64,000 bases of DNA from Paracoccus yeei ATCC BAA-599 (GCF_000622145.1 NZ_JHWH01000007.1:124001-188000); one strand, 5' to 3'; counted from the first letter of the stretch, positions 47,101-59,185 are shown. Notes: generated by a model not told the origin, from the sequence alone. Program-made: numbers and translations.

Positions 47101-47892
47101 ATGGCCAAAAGCGACGCCCGCAAGGATGGGGGCATCTGGGAAACCGTCAAGACCATCTTCTGGGCCCTGCTGATCGCGGGTGTCTTTCGCACGCTGTTCT
47201 TCCAGCCGTTCTGGATCCCCTCGGGGTCGATGAAGGACACGCTGCTGATCGGCGATTTCCTGTTCGTCAACAAGATGGCCTACGGCTATTCCGCGGTATC
47301 CTGCCCGTTCGGCCTGTGCCCGATCACCGGCCGCATCCTGGCCTCCGAGCCCGAGCGCGGCGACGTGGTGGTGTTCCGCCACCCGACCCGGGGCGACGAT
47401 TTCATCAAGCGCCTGATCGGCCTGCCCGGCGACCGCATCCAGATGAGGGACGGCGTCCTCTACATCAACGGCGCGGCCGCGCCCCAGGTCCCGGCGGGCG
47501 AGTTCACCGAGGAACAGCGCCCCCAGGGCCCGCAGGGCAGCCAGCCCTGCCCCGCGCAGATCCGCCCGGCCCAGGACGGGCTTTGCGTGGCCGAGCGCCT
47601 GACCGAGACGCTGCCGAACGGCGTCAGCCACGACGTGCTGAACCTGACCGACAACGGACCCGGCGACAACACGCCGGAATTCGTCGTCCCCGAGGGGCAG
47701 TATTTCTTCCTGGGCGACAACCGCGACAATTCGGGCGACTCGCGCTGGCCGGCCTCGGCCGGGGGCGTCGGCATGGTGCCGGCCGAATACCTGATCGGCC
47801 GCGCCGACCGGATCATGTTCTCCTCGGCCGGCAAGTCGCTGCTGTATTTCTGGACCTGGCGGGGCGACCGCTTCTTCAAGGCCGTGAACTGA
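47101..47892 (+). CDS. lepB: Signal peptidase I
   Basis: LepB cleaves signal peptides at the inner membrane. The 263-residue protein has one N-terminal membrane helix (TIFWALLIAGVFRTLFF), catalytic serine box IPSGSMKDTLLIGDFLFVNK, the lysine in RGDDFIKRLIGLPGDRI and the box FFLGDNRDNSGDSR. The start MAKSDARKDGG follows AGGAAGGA. A Gln/Pro-rich insert around residues 130-160 carries two cysteines. Confidence 0.97.
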   Translation: MAKSDARKDGGIWETVKTIFWALLIAGVFRTLFFQPFWIPSGSMKDTLLIGDFLFVNKMAYGYSAVSCPFGLCPITGRILASEPERGDVVVFRHPTRGDDFIKRLIGLPGDRIQMRDGVLYINGAAAPQVPAGEFTEEQRPQGPQGSQPCPAQIRPAQDGLCVAERLTETLPNGVSHDVLNLTDNGPGDNTPEFVVPEGQYFFLGDNRDNSGDSRWPASAGGVGMVPAEYLIGRADRIMFSSAGKSLLYFWTWRGDRFFKAVN

Positions 47893-47933
47893 CAAGATTG
47901 CGCCGCTCCCCCGGCCCGTGGCAGAATTGAACG

Positions 47934-48623
47934 ATGAAGATATCCGCCGAATTGCGCACCTTTACCGAAAGGCTGGGTCATGAATTCGCCCGGCCCGAAC
48001 TGCTGGTGCGCGCGCTGACCCACGGCTCGATCTCGACCGCGACGCGGCCCGACAACCAGCGGCTGGAATTCCTGGGCGACCGCGTGCTGGGGCTGACCAT
48101 GGCCGAGGCGCTGTTCTCGGCCGACCGGGCTGCGACCGAGGGCCAGCTTGCGCCCCGCTACAACGCCTTGGTCAAGGGCGAGACCTGCGCCGCCGTCGCC
48201 CGCCAGATCGGCCTGGGCGAGGTGCTGAAACTGGGCCGGTCCGAGATGATGTCGGGCGGCCGGCGCAAGGAGGCGCTGCTGGCCGACGCGATGGAGGCGG
48301 TGATCGCCGCCGTCTATCTGGACGCGGGCTTCGAGGCGGCGCGGCGGGTGGTGCTGCGGCTTTGGGCGGACCGGCTGGAGAACGTCGACGACGACGCCCG
48401 CGATGCCAAGACGGCGCTGCAGGAATGGGCGCAGGCTCAGGGCATGGGCCCGCCGCGATATGTCCAGGCCGCCCGCTCGGGGCCCGATCACGCCCCCGAG
48501 TTCGAGATCGTCGTGCGGCTGGACGACGGGCGCGAGGCCACGGCTAGCGGCAAGGGAACGAAACGCAGCATCGAGCAGGCCGCCGCCGCGGCCATGATCG
48601 AGCAGATCGAAGGAACCACATGA
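47934..48623 (+). CDS. rnc: Ribonuclease III
   Basis: RNase III cuts double-stranded RNA in rRNA and mRNA processing. The 229-residue protein has the catalytic signature [20 protein letters not shown] (about 37-56) and a C-terminal dsRNA-binding domain ([38 protein letters not shown]). It overlaps era by four bases. Confidence 0.97.
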   Translation: MKISAELRTFTERLGHEFARPELLVRALTHGSISTATRPDNQRLEFLGDRVLGLTMAEALFSADRAATEGQLAPRYNALVKGETCAAVARQIGLGEVLKLGRSEMMSGGRRKEALLADAMEAVIAAVYLDAGFEAARRVVLRLWADRLENVDDDARDAKTALQEWAQAQGMGPPRYVQAARSGPDHAPEFEIVVRLDDGREATASGKGTKRSIEQAAAAAMIEQIEGTT

Positions 48624-49531
48624 CCGAAACGCGCGCGGGCTTCGTCGCCCTGATCGGCGAGCCGAATGCCGGGAAATCCACCCTGCTGAACCAGATGGTC
48701 GGGGCTAAGGTCTCGATCGTGACGCACAAGGTGCAGACCACCCGCGCCCGCATCCGCGGCATCGCCATGCACGAGGGCTCGCAGGTGGTGTTCGTGGATA
48801 CGCCCGGCATCTTTCGCCCGCGCCGCCGGCTGGACCGCAGCATGGTCAAGGCGGCCTGGGGCGGCGCCGCCGACGCCGACGTGATCCTTTTGCTGATCGA
48901 GGCGCATCGCGGCCTGACCGACGGCGCCCGGGCGATCATCGACCAGCTGCGCGAGCATGCCGGGAAGACCCCTGTCGCGCTGGTCATCAACAAGATCGAC
49001 CGCGTCAAGGCCGAGGCGCTGCTGGCGCTGTCGGCCGAGGTCAACCAGACCTTCGGCTTTGCCAGGACCTTCATGATCTCGGCCGAGAAGGGCTATGGCT
49101 GCGGCGACCTGATGGACTGGCTGGCCGCAGAGGTGCCCGAGGGTCCCTGGCTTTACCCCGAGGACCAGGTGGCCGACCTGCCCATGCGCATGATCGCCGC
49201 CGAGATCACCCGCGAAAAGCTGACGCTGCGCCTGCACGAGGAGATCCCCTACCAGTTGACGGTCGAGACCGAGCGCTGGGAGGAAAAGAAGGACGGCTCG
49301 GCCCGCGTCGACCAGATCGTCTATGTCGCGCGCCCCGGCCACAAGGGCATCGTGCTGGGCAAGGGCGGCGAGACCATCAAGGCCGTGGGCCAGGCCGCCC
49401 GCGCTGAACTGATGGAGTTCATGGGCCGGCCCGTGCACCTGTTCCTGCAGGTCAAGGTGCGCGAGAACTGGCTGGACGAGGCCGAGCGCTATGACGAGAT
49501 GGGCCTTGATTTCCGCGACGGCGATGCCTGA
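48620..49531 (+). CDS. era: GTPase Era
   Basis: Era is an essential GTPase that helps mature 16S rRNA in the 30S subunit. The 303-residue protein carries [18 protein letters not shown] (P-loop, about 11-28), [19 protein letters not shown] and a C-terminal KH domain ([20 protein letters not shown]). Length is normal. rnc-era coupling is conserved. Confidence 0.98.
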   Translation: MTETRAGFVALIGEPNAGKSTLLNQMVGAKVSIVTHKVQTTRARIRGIAMHEGSQVVFVDTPGIFRPRRRLDRSMVKAAWGGAADADVILLLIEAHRGLTDGARAIIDQLREHAGKTPVALVINKIDRVKAEALLALSAEVNQTFGFARTFMISAEKGYGCGDLMDWLAAEVPEGPWLYPEDQVADLPMRMIAAEITREKLTLRLHEEIPYQLTVETERWEEKKDGSARVDQIVYVARPGHKGIVLGKGGETIKAVGQAARAELMEFMGRPVHLFLQVKVRENWLDEAERYDEMGLDFRDGDA

Positions 49532-49539
49532 GGCCAGGG

Positions 49540-49875
49540 ATGGCTGAAGCCCGGCTGGCCGCGGGCATCTGGGTCGCGGCCTATCTGCGGCGGCTGGGGC
49601 TGGCGGGCATCCCGGCCTATGTCACCCGGCACGGCGACGACACCGCAGGCAGCGTCATGGTCAAATGCACCACCCTGGACGGACAGGCCAGCCTGTGGGG
49701 CCGGGAATGGGACTTCGAGACGGACCGACGGCCCTGGCAGCGCCTGTCCGAAGGCCCCGAGCCCGAGGTCGACGCCCGCATCGCCCGCGACGTGGCCCGC
49801 GACCCCGACCTGTGGGTGATCGAGATCGAAAGCCGCGACGGCCGCACCCTGCTGGATCAGGATGGCCTAGACTGA
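49540..49875 (+). CDS. DUF1491 family protein
   Basis: A 111-residue protein of the alphaproteobacterial DUF1491 family (RLAAGIWVAAYLRRLGLAGI, GSVMVKCTTLDGQASLWGRE, DPDLWVIEIESRDGRTLL). The function is unknown. It lies 8 bases after era. In many relatives the next gene is recO; here a repeat-bearing gap and gyrB follow. Confidence 0.85.
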   Translation: MAEARLAAGIWVAAYLRRLGLAGIPAYVTRHGDDTAGSVMVKCTTLDGQASLWGREWDFETDRRPWQRLSEGPEPEVDARIARDVARDPDLWVIEIESRDGRTLLDQDGLD

Positions 49876-49882
49876 CTGTCGT

Positions 49883-50012
49883 TTCCTTGTTGCCCAAATA
49901 CCCACATGCCACCGCGCCGCCGCCGCTGCTGCATGAGTACTTGCGAAACCGCGAAGGCACCGACGGGGGCGCTTGTGGGAACCGTCGCCACGGGTATTTG
50001 GACAACAAGGAA
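49883..50012. repeat. Inverted-repeat element with CCAAATACCC arms
   Basis: Arms 49883-49903 and 49992-50012 are inverted copies (20 of 21 pairs match; one C.A mismatch) separated by 88 bases. Each arm contains the ten-base core CCAAATACCC and a TTCCTTGTTG outer half. The centre has no coding signal. It could be a small mobile repeat, a long hairpin RNA, or a bidirectional terminator for the era operon. It ends about 60 bases before the gyrB promoter. Confidence 0.7.
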
Positions 50013-50070
50013 GCTGGGCGTCCTGTCCCGGATGACAAGACTGGCAGATACCAAATCCTGTGGCTTTCCC

Positions 50071-52567
<2,497 letters not shown>

Positions 52568-52786
52568 ACCGGTTCGTTCAAATCTCACGTTTCAGTCGCG
52601 GTTTTGTTATGCAACCAGGGCGAGAATGTTGCAGTTTGGACGCGCCTCGGATCTTGGCTTCGATCTCAGGTTCGTGCCTTGTTGCACCCGGGCGGAGGCG
52701 GGACTACCTCCGTATGAAAAGAAGCCCAGCACATATGCGCGCCGGCCATACGATTCGCAGGCGCACGCGACCCAGGAGATGACAAG

Positions 52787-53506
52787 ATGACGATGAAATC
52801 CGTTGCCCTTGCGGCCTCGACCCTGATCCTTGGAACGGCGGCAGCGCATGCCGGTGGCTATGTTCCCCCGGTTGTCGAAACCGCTCCGGCGCCGGTCGTC
52901 ATCGAAACGCCGGTCGGTTCGTGGCAGGGCGGCTATGCCGGTCTGACCCTGGGCTATGCCTTCAGCGGCAAGGATCGCGTTGGCCTCAGCGCTTCGGGCG
53001 TCGATGGGTCCGATGACGATTTTCTGGGCGATGTGGGCGAACTGAAGCTGAGCGGTGCCAATGCCGGCGTGCGCCTGGGCTATCGCTGGCAGCGCGACAA
53101 CTGGGTTTTCGGCCCGGAACTGTCCTATGAAGGCGGCAGCATCAAGGACGACATCTCGGGCGAACTCGGCGGTGTTGCCTATGAAGCCAAGTCCGAGATC
53201 AATAGCGTCCTGGCCCTGCGCCTCAAGACCGGCTACGCCGTGCGTCCCGATACCCTGATCTATGGTATCGCCGGTGTTGCCCGCGCCGATGTGGACTATG
53301 AAGTCAACGGTGTCGAGGAAGGCTACAAGCACACCGGCTATGTGGTCGGTCTGGGCGTCGAAAAACAGCTGAACGACAAGTGGTCGGTCACCGGCGAATA
53401 TGAATATGCCAGCTTCGGCAAGGAAGGCATCTCGGTCGGCGACCTGACCACCGAGGCGACCGCGAAATACAACAACGTCAAGGTGGGCGTGAACTTCCGG
53501 TTCTGA
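52787..53506 (+). CDS. Outer-membrane beta-barrel protein
   Basis: A 239-residue protein with a signal peptide (MTMKSVALAASTLILGTAAA, cleavage near AHA-GG) and alternating-residue beta strands that look like an eight-stranded barrel of the OmpA/Omp25 type (GGYAGLTLGYAFSGKD, GVRLGYRWQRDNWVFGPELS, TGYVVGLGVEKQLNDKWSVT). It ends NVKVGVNFRF, a typical outer-membrane-insertion C-terminus with terminal phenylalanine. AGGAG lies eight bases before the ATG. Its promoter is not clear. Confidence 0.9.
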   Translation: MTMKSVALAASTLILGTAAAHAGGYVPPVVETAPAPVVIETPVGSWQGGYAGLTLGYAFSGKDRVGLSASGVDGSDDDFLGDVGELKLSGANAGVRLGYRWQRDNWVFGPELSYEGGSIKDDISGELGGVAYEAKSEINSVLALRLKTGYAVRPDTLIYGIAGVARADVDYEVNGVEEGYKHTGYVVGLGVEKQLNDKWSVTGEYEYASFGKEGISVGDLTTEATAKYNNVKVGVNFRF

Positions 53507-53527
53507 TCCCAGCGCGTCATGAACAGC

Positions 53528-53555
53528 AAAGGGCCGCCTTGCGCGGCCCTTTTTC
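53528..53555 (+). terminator. Terminator after the outer-membrane protein gene
   Basis: A 7-bp perfect GC stem (53531-53537 with 53543-53549), extended by three A-T pairs, is followed by five T residues, starting 21 bases after the stop codon. Confidence 0.9.
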
Positions 53556-53563
53556 TTTGCCGC

Positions 53564-54223
53564 TCAGCGGCGCAGGGGGGACAGTCCCACCGGCAGGACG
53601 ATGGGCCGGGGACCGCAGGCAATGGCCAGCCCGCGCGGGACCAGCGCGGTCAAGGCCGGATCGTCGCAGGCCAGCCCGCCGGTATAGGCCCCGAAGGCCG
53701 GCAGGATCAGATGATCCGCCCCCAGTAGAAAGGCCCGCCGCCGTTCGCCTGCCAGGCGGACCGCCGGGTGATAATGGCCGCAGATATCGGGGCCCGGCCC
53801 CGGTTCGTGGCGCAAGGCGACGCGGCCGAGACGCAGCGCCTCCTGCGCCTGCCCCGGCAGGCCGGCCGGCGCCTCGGGATCGTGGTTGCCCAGCACCCAG
53901 ATCCAGTCCCGGCCCCGTGCCAGGTCCGCAAGCCCCCTGGCGATCGCCTCGTCCAGCGCGCCCGCCGCCGCCATGTCGTCGAACCCGTCGCCCAGGCTCA
54001 CGATCGCGGCGGGCTCAAGCGCCACCACCTCGGCCGCCAGCCGCTCCAGCGTGGCGCGCCCTTCATAGGGGGGCAGCAGCGGCCCGCCGCGCCGGGCCAT
54101 GCGCTCGGACTTGCCCAGATGCAGGTCGGCGATGACCAGCCAGCGCCCCTCGGGCCACCAGAGTGCGCCCGAGCCGCGGGCCACCAGCCGCAGGCCGTGA
54201 TACTCGAACCCATATCCGCTCAC
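53564..54223 (-). CDS. pdeM: Ligase-associated DNA-repair phosphoesterase PdeM
   Basis: A 219-residue calcineurin-like metallophosphoesterase, last gene of the ligase-associated cassette. Metal-binding motifs are visible: IADLHLGKS (D33, H35), SLGDGFDD, VLGNHDPEA and CGHYHP. It acts on nucleic-acid ends during repair. Its start overlaps the helicase stop by four bases (ATGA). Confidence 0.92.
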   Translation of the reverse strand: MSGYGFEYHGLRLVARGSGALWWPEGRWLVIADLHLGKSERMARRGGPLLPPYEGRATLERLAAEVVALEPAAIVSLGDGFDDMAAAGALDEAIARGLADLARGRDWIWVLGNHDPEAPAGLPGQAQEALRLGRVALRHEPGPGPDICGHYHPAVRLAGERRRAFLLGADHLILPAFGAYTGGLACDDPALTALVPRGLAIACGPRPIVLPVGLSPLRR

Positions 54224-56652
54224 GTCAGGGCCTCCAGCCCGGCCTCACGCATCAGCGCCTCGGCCTCGATCCGCGCCAGCCGCTCGCGCCCCTCGCCCCG
54301 GATCGGCACACGACCGCGTTCCAGCATCATCGGCGCGGCCAAGGGCGAGACGCGGTCCAGCACCCGATGTTCGCGCAGGGGCGAGCGGGCCAGCATCTCC
54401 TCGACCCGGCCGAAATCCACCAGGCCCCGGCCCGCCTCCTCCGCCGTCACGCGCAGCATCAGGTGGCCGGGATCATAGCGGCGCAGCGTATCGTAAAGGA
54501 TGTCGCTGGAAAAGGTCGCCTGCCGCCCGCTCTTGCGCAGGCCGGGGGTGTTGCGCTGGATCAGCCCGGCCACGGTGGCGACATTGCGAAACGTCCGCTT
54601 CATCACCGCGTTCTCGCCCAGCCAGTCGCCCAGGCCCGCCCGCAACCGGCTGACGTCCAGCAGCGGGTCCGGGTCCAGCACCGGGTCCAGCGACCAGGCC
54701 AGCAGGGCGTAATCGGTGGACAGGAACCCCAGGGGGCCCAGCCCCTCTTCCTCCATCTCGCGGGTGACCAGCAGGCCCAGCGTCTGCAGCGCATGACGGC
54801 CCGCAAAACCGTAAAGCGCGAAATAGTTGCGGCCCGCATGGGGAAAGCTTTCCGACAGCAGCAGGCCCGGGCGCGGCAAGCGGCTGAAGCGGGCCTGCAA
54901 GGCCAGCCAGTCGCGGGTGTCGGGCGGCAGGACCGCATGGCGGGCCGGATCGCCGATCAGCGCCAGGACGCGATGGGCAAGCTGGGTGGACATGGCGGGC
55001 TTCAGCCCGGAATAGACGGCGATCTTGGGCTCGCGCCGGGGATCGGGCGTCACCTCGACCACCATCTCGCGCAGCGCGTCCATGCGCACGACGCTGCCGC
55101 CGATCAGGAAGCTGTCGCCGGGAACAAGGCTCGAGGCGAAGGACTCCTCGACCTCGCCCAAGGGCGCGCCGCCCCGGCCGCGCAGCCGGACCTTCAGCAT
55201 CTCGGCCTCGACGATGGTGCCGACGTTCATGCGCAACAGCTTCGTCGCCCGCGGATCGCGCAGATGCCACAGCCCGCCCTTCAGCATCAGCCGCTGCCAG
55301 CGGTCATAGGCGCGCAGCGCATAGCCGCCGGTCGCCGCGAAATCCAGGCAGGCGTCGAAGTCGGCCCGGCTGAGGCCGCGATAAGGACCGGCGGTCACCA
55401 CCTCGGCATAAAGGGCATCGGCCTCGAAGGGCCCCGCGCAGGCGCTCAGCAGGATATGCTGGCAGAGCACGTCCAGCGGCCCCGGCCCGCGGGGATCGCC
55501 GTCCAGCGCGCGCGCGCGCACCGCCTCCAGCGCGGCGATGCATTCGATCTGCTCGAAGCGGTTGGCCGGGACGATCCGCGCCCTGGAGGGCGCGTTGTAG
55601 CGGTGGTTCGCCCGGCCGATGCGCTGCACCAGGCGCTTGACGTTCTTGGGCGCGCCAATCTGGATCACCAGGTCGACCGCGCCCCAGTCGATGCCCAGAT
55701 CCAGGCTGCCGGTCGCCACCACGGCCCGCAATGCGCCCGCCGCCATCGCCGCCTCGACCCGGGCGCGCTGTTCGCGCGCCAGGCTGCCGTGATGCAGCCC
55801 GATGGGCAGGTTCTCCTCGTTCGCGGCCCAAAGCGCCTGAAAGAACACCTCGGCCTGGGCGCGGGTGTTGATGAAGATGATGGTGGTGCGCGCCGCCTTG
55901 ACCGCCTCGAGCACCTCGGGGATGGCATAGCGCCCGCCGCTGCCGGCCCACGGCGCGGGCCGGGCGGTCGCCAGCATGGCGATGTCGGGGTCGGGGCCGG
56001 GATCGGCCTCGACGATCTCGACGGGACGCGCGCCCGCCATGAAGCCCGCCAGCGCCTGCGGATCCTCGACCGTGGCCGACAGGCCCGTCACCCGCAGCGC
56101 GGGCGACAGCCGCCGCAGCCGCGCCAGCCCCAGCATCAGCTGGTCGCCGCGCTTGCTTTCGGCCAGGGCGTGCAATTCGTCCAGCACCACCCGGCGCAGG
56201 CCGCCAAAGATCGCCGGCGCCTCGGGATAGCTCAGCATCAGGGCCAGGCTTTCGGGCGTGGTCAGCAGCACATGCGGCGGGTCCACGCGCTGGCGGCGGC
56301 GCTGGGTCTGGCCAGTGTCGCCGGTGCGGTCCTCGACGCGGATCGCCAGCCCCAGTTCGGCCACCGGACGCGCCAGATTGCGCCGGATATCCGCCGTCAG
56401 TGCCTTCAAGGGCGAGACGTAAAGCGAATGCAGCCCGCCCCTGCCGCTTTCACCGTTTTCCAAATACCCATCCGGCCCCGCCGCCTGCGCAAGCTCCACC
56501 AGCGAGGGCAGGAACCCCGCCAGCGTCTTGCCGCCGCCGGTCGGCGCGATCAGCAGGCTGTCGCCTTGCGCCGCCAGCAACGCCAGCTGATGCGGATGGG
56601 GCTGCCAGCCCTGCCGGGCGAACCAGTCGTGAAATAACGGCGGCAGGATCAC
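54220..56652 (-). CDS. Ligase-associated DEXH-box helicase (Lhr type)
   Basis: The 810-residue SF2 helicase has the Walker A box APTGGGKT (36-43), a DELH box (LDELHALAESKRGDQL), VTGLSATVEDP and the late motif VQRIGRANHRYNAP, followed by the Lhr-type C-terminal region. Start GTG at 56652 overlaps the ligase stop by four bases (GTGA) and is preceded by GAGG. Residues 62-67 (GYLENG) are encoded by a copy of the dispersed motif also found outside genes. Confidence 0.93.
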   Translation of the reverse strand: MILPPLFHDWFARQGWQPHPHQLALLAAQGDSLLIAPTGGGKTLAGFLPSLVELAQAAGPDGYLENGESGRGGLHSLYVSPLKALTADIRRNLARPVAELGLAIRVEDRTGDTGQTQRRRQRVDPPHVLLTTPESLALMLSYPEAPAIFGGLRRVVLDELHALAESKRGDQLMLGLARLRRLSPALRVTGLSATVEDPQALAGFMAGARPVEIVEADPGPDPDIAMLATARPAPWAGSGGRYAIPEVLEAVKAARTTIIFINTRAQAEVFFQALWAANEENLPIGLHHGSLAREQRARVEAAMAAGALRAVVATGSLDLGIDWGAVDLVIQIGAPKNVKRLVQRIGRANHRYNAPSRARIVPANRFEQIECIAALEAVRARALDGDPRGPGPLDVLCQHILLSACAGPFEADALYAEVVTAGPYRGLSRADFDACLDFAATGGYALRAYDRWQRLMLKGGLWHLRDPRATKLLRMNVGTIVEAEMLKVRLRGRGGAPLGEVEESFASSLVPGDSFLIGGSVVRMDALREMVVEVTPDPRREPKIAVYSGLKPAMSTQLAHRVLALIGDPARHAVLPPDTRDWLALQARFSRLPRPGLLLSESFPHAGRNYFALYGFAGRHALQTLGLLVTREMEEEGLGPLGFLSTDYALLAWSLDPVLDPDPLLDVSRLRAGLGDWLGENAVMKRTFRNVATVAGLIQRNTPGLRKSGRQATFSSDILYDTLRRYDPGHLMLRVTAEEAGRGLVDFGRVEEMLARSPLREHRVLDRVSPLAAPMMLERGRVPIRGEGRERLARIEAEALMREAGLEALT
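56449..56471. repeat. Copy 2 of the CCAAATACCC dispersed motif, inside the helicase gene
   Basis: These 23 bases match 15044-15066 exactly. Here they lie within the coding region of the helicase and supply GYLENGE between the Walker A domain and the LHSLYVSPLKAL strand. Confidence 0.75.
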
Positions 56653-58193
56653 AGCATCGCCTCGAGCGTGTGCAGCCGGTCGGCCTCGGCGGCGGGCTTG
56701 TCCCAGCGGATGCGGCTGATACGGGGAAAGCGCATGGCAACACCAGAACGGTGGCGGGTCGATCGGTTCAGCCCCTCGAACGCCACCTCGACCACCAACT
56801 TGGGCGCCAGCGCCCGGACCGGACCGAAGCGCTCGGTCGTGTTGGCGCGTACGAACCGATCCAGTTCGCGCAGTTCGGCGTCGGTAAAGCCGAAATAGGC
56901 CTTGCCGACGGGCACCAGTTCGTCGCCCGCCCACAGGCCGAAGGTAAAGTCCGAATGAAAGCCCGATCGCTTGCCATGCCCGCGCTGCGCGTAAAGCAGC
57001 ACGGCATCGACGACCATCGGGTCGCGCTTCCATTTGAACCAGGGCCCGCGCGGCCGCCCGGCGACATAGGTGCTGTCGCGGCGCTTGATCATCACGCCCT
57101 CGATCACTGCCGCCGGCGGATCGGCGCGCAGCGCCGCCAGATCGTCCCAGGTCGCGAACGCCAGGCAGGGCGAGATGTCGATGCGCTCGCCAAAATCCAG
57201 GCTTTCCAGCACTGCCCGCCGCTCGGCCAGCGGCAGGCCGCGCAGGTCGCGGCCCTGCCAGACCAGCAGGTCGTAAAGCCGCAGGCCCGCCGGATGGCTC
57301 GCCAGCAGCGCCCGGCCCACTGCCTTGCGATTCAGCCGCTTTTGCAGATCGCCAAAGGGCGCCACCTGCCCGTCGCGGCGCACCAGCAGTTCGCCATCGG
57401 CCGCGCCCTCGAACGCCATCGCCTCGACCACGTCGGGAAAGGCATGCGAGATATCCTCGCCGGTGCGGGAATAAAGCCGCCGGACGCCGCCTTCGCTGAC
57501 CGCCTGCACGCGGATGCCGTCCCATTTCCATTCGGCGACATGATCGGCCGGGTCCAGCGCGCGCAATTCGTCAAGGTCGGTCGGCGTCGACAGCATCACC
57601 GGCCGGAACGGTGCCAGCGCCGCACTTTCGGGCCGCGCGCCACCGCCGATCCAGGAAAACAGCGGGCCATAGGGCGGCGCGAGCCCGTGCCAGATCTCCT
57701 CGAGATCCGCGACCGAGGGGCTGCCCATCCCGGCCAGCGCCATCCGCGCCATCCGTGCCGACAGGCCGACGCGCAGGTTGCCGGTGGCGAGCTTCAGGAA
57801 GGCCAGCCGCTCGGACGGTCCCAGCCGGTCCAGCATGGCCGCGATGGCGCCGGGCAATCCGGCCTTGCCGGTGGTCTGCAGCAATTCGACCGCCTGGGAC
57901 AATGGCGGATCGTCCTCGGCCCCTTCGGGCCAGACCAGGGCGATGGTCTCGGCCAGATCGCCCACGAAGTCATAGGACAGCGCCAGAAGCTGGTCGTCGA
58001 TGCGCTCGGCCGCAAGCCCCCGCAACAGCGAGGGGGTGACGCGGCGCAGTTCCAGATCGCCGGTCAGCGCCGCCAAGGCCCAGCCCCGGTCGGGGTCGGG
58101 CGTGCGTTCCAGGTAATGCTGCAGGTGCTGCAATTTCGCATTCCGCGCGGGCGTGAAGGCCAGGCGCTCCAGCAGGGCGGCGAAAGCCTTCAT
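56649..58193 (-). CDS. ATP-dependent DNA ligase (repair-cassette type)
   Basis: The 514-residue ligase joins DNA nicks using ATP. The active-site lysine is K223 in EWKWDGIRVQ; later motifs are DGELLVRRDGQVAPFGDLQK, IEGVMIKRRDSTYVAGRP and WFKWKRDPM. The N-terminal DNA-binding domain (about 1-195) and C-terminal OB domain are present. It overlaps the exonuclease gene upstream (start MKAFAALLERLAF inside its end) and the helicase downstream. Confidence 0.94.
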   Translation of the reverse strand: MKAFAALLERLAFTPARNAKLQHLQHYLERTPDPDRGWALAALTGDLELRRVTPSLLRGLAAERIDDQLLALSYDFVGDLAETIALVWPEGAEDDPPLSQAVELLQTTGKAGLPGAIAAMLDRLGPSERLAFLKLATGNLRVGLSARMARMALAGMGSPSVADLEEIWHGLAPPYGPLFSWIGGGARPESAALAPFRPVMLSTPTDLDELRALDPADHVAEWKWDGIRVQAVSEGGVRRLYSRTGEDISHAFPDVVEAMAFEGAADGELLVRRDGQVAPFGDLQKRLNRKAVGRALLASHPAGLRLYDLLVWQGRDLRGLPLAERRAVLESLDFGERIDISPCLAFATWDDLAALRADPPAAVIEGVMIKRRDSTYVAGRPRGPWFKWKRDPMVVDAVLLYAQRGHGKRSGFHSDFTFGLWAGDELVPVGKAYFGFTDAELRELDRFVRANTTERFGPVRALAPKLVVEVAFEGLNRSTRHRSGVAMRFPRISRIRWDKPAAEADRLHTLEAML

Positions 58194-59185
58194 TCCTCGG
58201 CCTCGTCCTCGTATCCGACCAGCCGCAGCGGGCGGGCGGGGATCTGCGCCAGCTCGCACCAGCGGATGACGCCGTCCTCGGTGCCATGGGTGACCCAGAC
58301 CTCGGCCGGGGCCAGTTCGGTCAGGGTGCCCGTCAGCATGGGCCAGTCGACATGGTCGCTGAGGATCAGGGGCAGTTCGACCCCGCGCTGGCGCGCCCGT
58401 GCCCGCACCGTCATCCAGCCCGAGGCAAAGCCGATCACCGGGTCGCGGAACCGCTGCACCCAGAGGCTCGCGAAGGCCGAGGGCGGGGCGATCACCAGTT
58501 GCGCCGGCACCGCGTCGGCCGTGGCGGGGATCAGCTCGCCCAGTTCCACCCGCTGGGCGGCATAATAATCGCACAGGACCTTCAGCGCGCCGTGGATGGC
58601 GATCGGCGCGTCATAGCCCGCCTCGCGCATCAGGGCGATCAGGTGCTGGGCCTTGCCCAGCGCATAGGCGCCGACCAGATGCGGACGGTCGGGGAACTCG
58701 GCCATGCTGGCGATCAGCTTTTCCACCTGCGTCGCCGGGTCTGGAAAGCGGAACACCGGCAGGCCGAAGGTCGCCTCGGTCACGAAGATGTCGCAGGAAA
58801 CGGGCTCGAACGGCGCGCAGGTCGGGTTCGGCTGGCGGGTGTAGTCGCCCGAGACGACGATCCGCTGGCCCTGCCCCGTCACCGCGATCTGGGCCGAGCC
58901 GAGCACATGGCCCGCAGGATGAAAGGCGACCTCGACCCCGCCTATGCGCGTGGGGCCCTGCGCCTCCTGCATCGAGCCGGCGCAATCCTCGCCCATGCGC
59001 AGGCGCATGATATCCAGCGTCTGGCGCGTGGCCAGGACGGCGCCATGGCCCCAGCGGGCGTGATCGGAATGGCCGTGGGTGATCAGCGCCCGCTCGACCG
59101 GCTTCACCGGGTCGATGTGGAATCCGCCCTCGGGGCAGAACAGACCGGCCTCGGTCGGGAACAAAAGGGGTTCGGCGCGCATCAT
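58190..59185 (-). CDS. Ligase-associated DNA-damage response exonuclease
   Basis: A 331-residue MBL/beta-CASP-like nuclease related to SNM1 and mRNA 3'-processing factors, first gene of the four-gene repair cassette. Metal ligands are in ALITHGHSDHARWGHG (H37, H39, D41, H42), FHPAGHVLGSAQI and VSGDYTRQPNP. Two adjacent ATGs can start it. It overlaps the ligase by four bases, so all four genes are translationally coupled. Confidence 0.92.
   Translation of the reverse strand: MMRAEPLLFPTEAGLFCPEGGFHIDPVKPVERALITHGHSDHARWGHGAVLATRQTLDIMRLRMGEDCAGSMQEAQGPTRIGGVEVAFHPAGHVLGSAQIAVTGQGQRIVVSGDYTRQPNPTCAPFEPVSCDIFVTEATFGLPVFRFPDPATQVEKLIASMAEFPDRPHLVGAYALGKAQHLIALMREAGYDAPIAIHGALKVLCDYYAAQRVELGELIPATADAVPAQLVIAPPSAFASLWVQRFRDPVIGFASGWMTVRARARQRGVELPLILSDHVDWPMLTGTLTELAPAEVWVTHGTEDGVIRWCELAQIPARPLRLVGYEDEAEE

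Noticed and set aside
52568..52786. Promoter for the outer-membrane protein gene
   Set aside because: No pair of boxes with reasonable match and spacing stood out; only a 6-bp hairpin at 52693-52712 was seen.
54163..56637. Open frame of 824 codons opposite the helicase
   Set aside because: Antisense shadow; the Gln/Arg/His-rich composition is not protein-like and the helicase has clear motifs.
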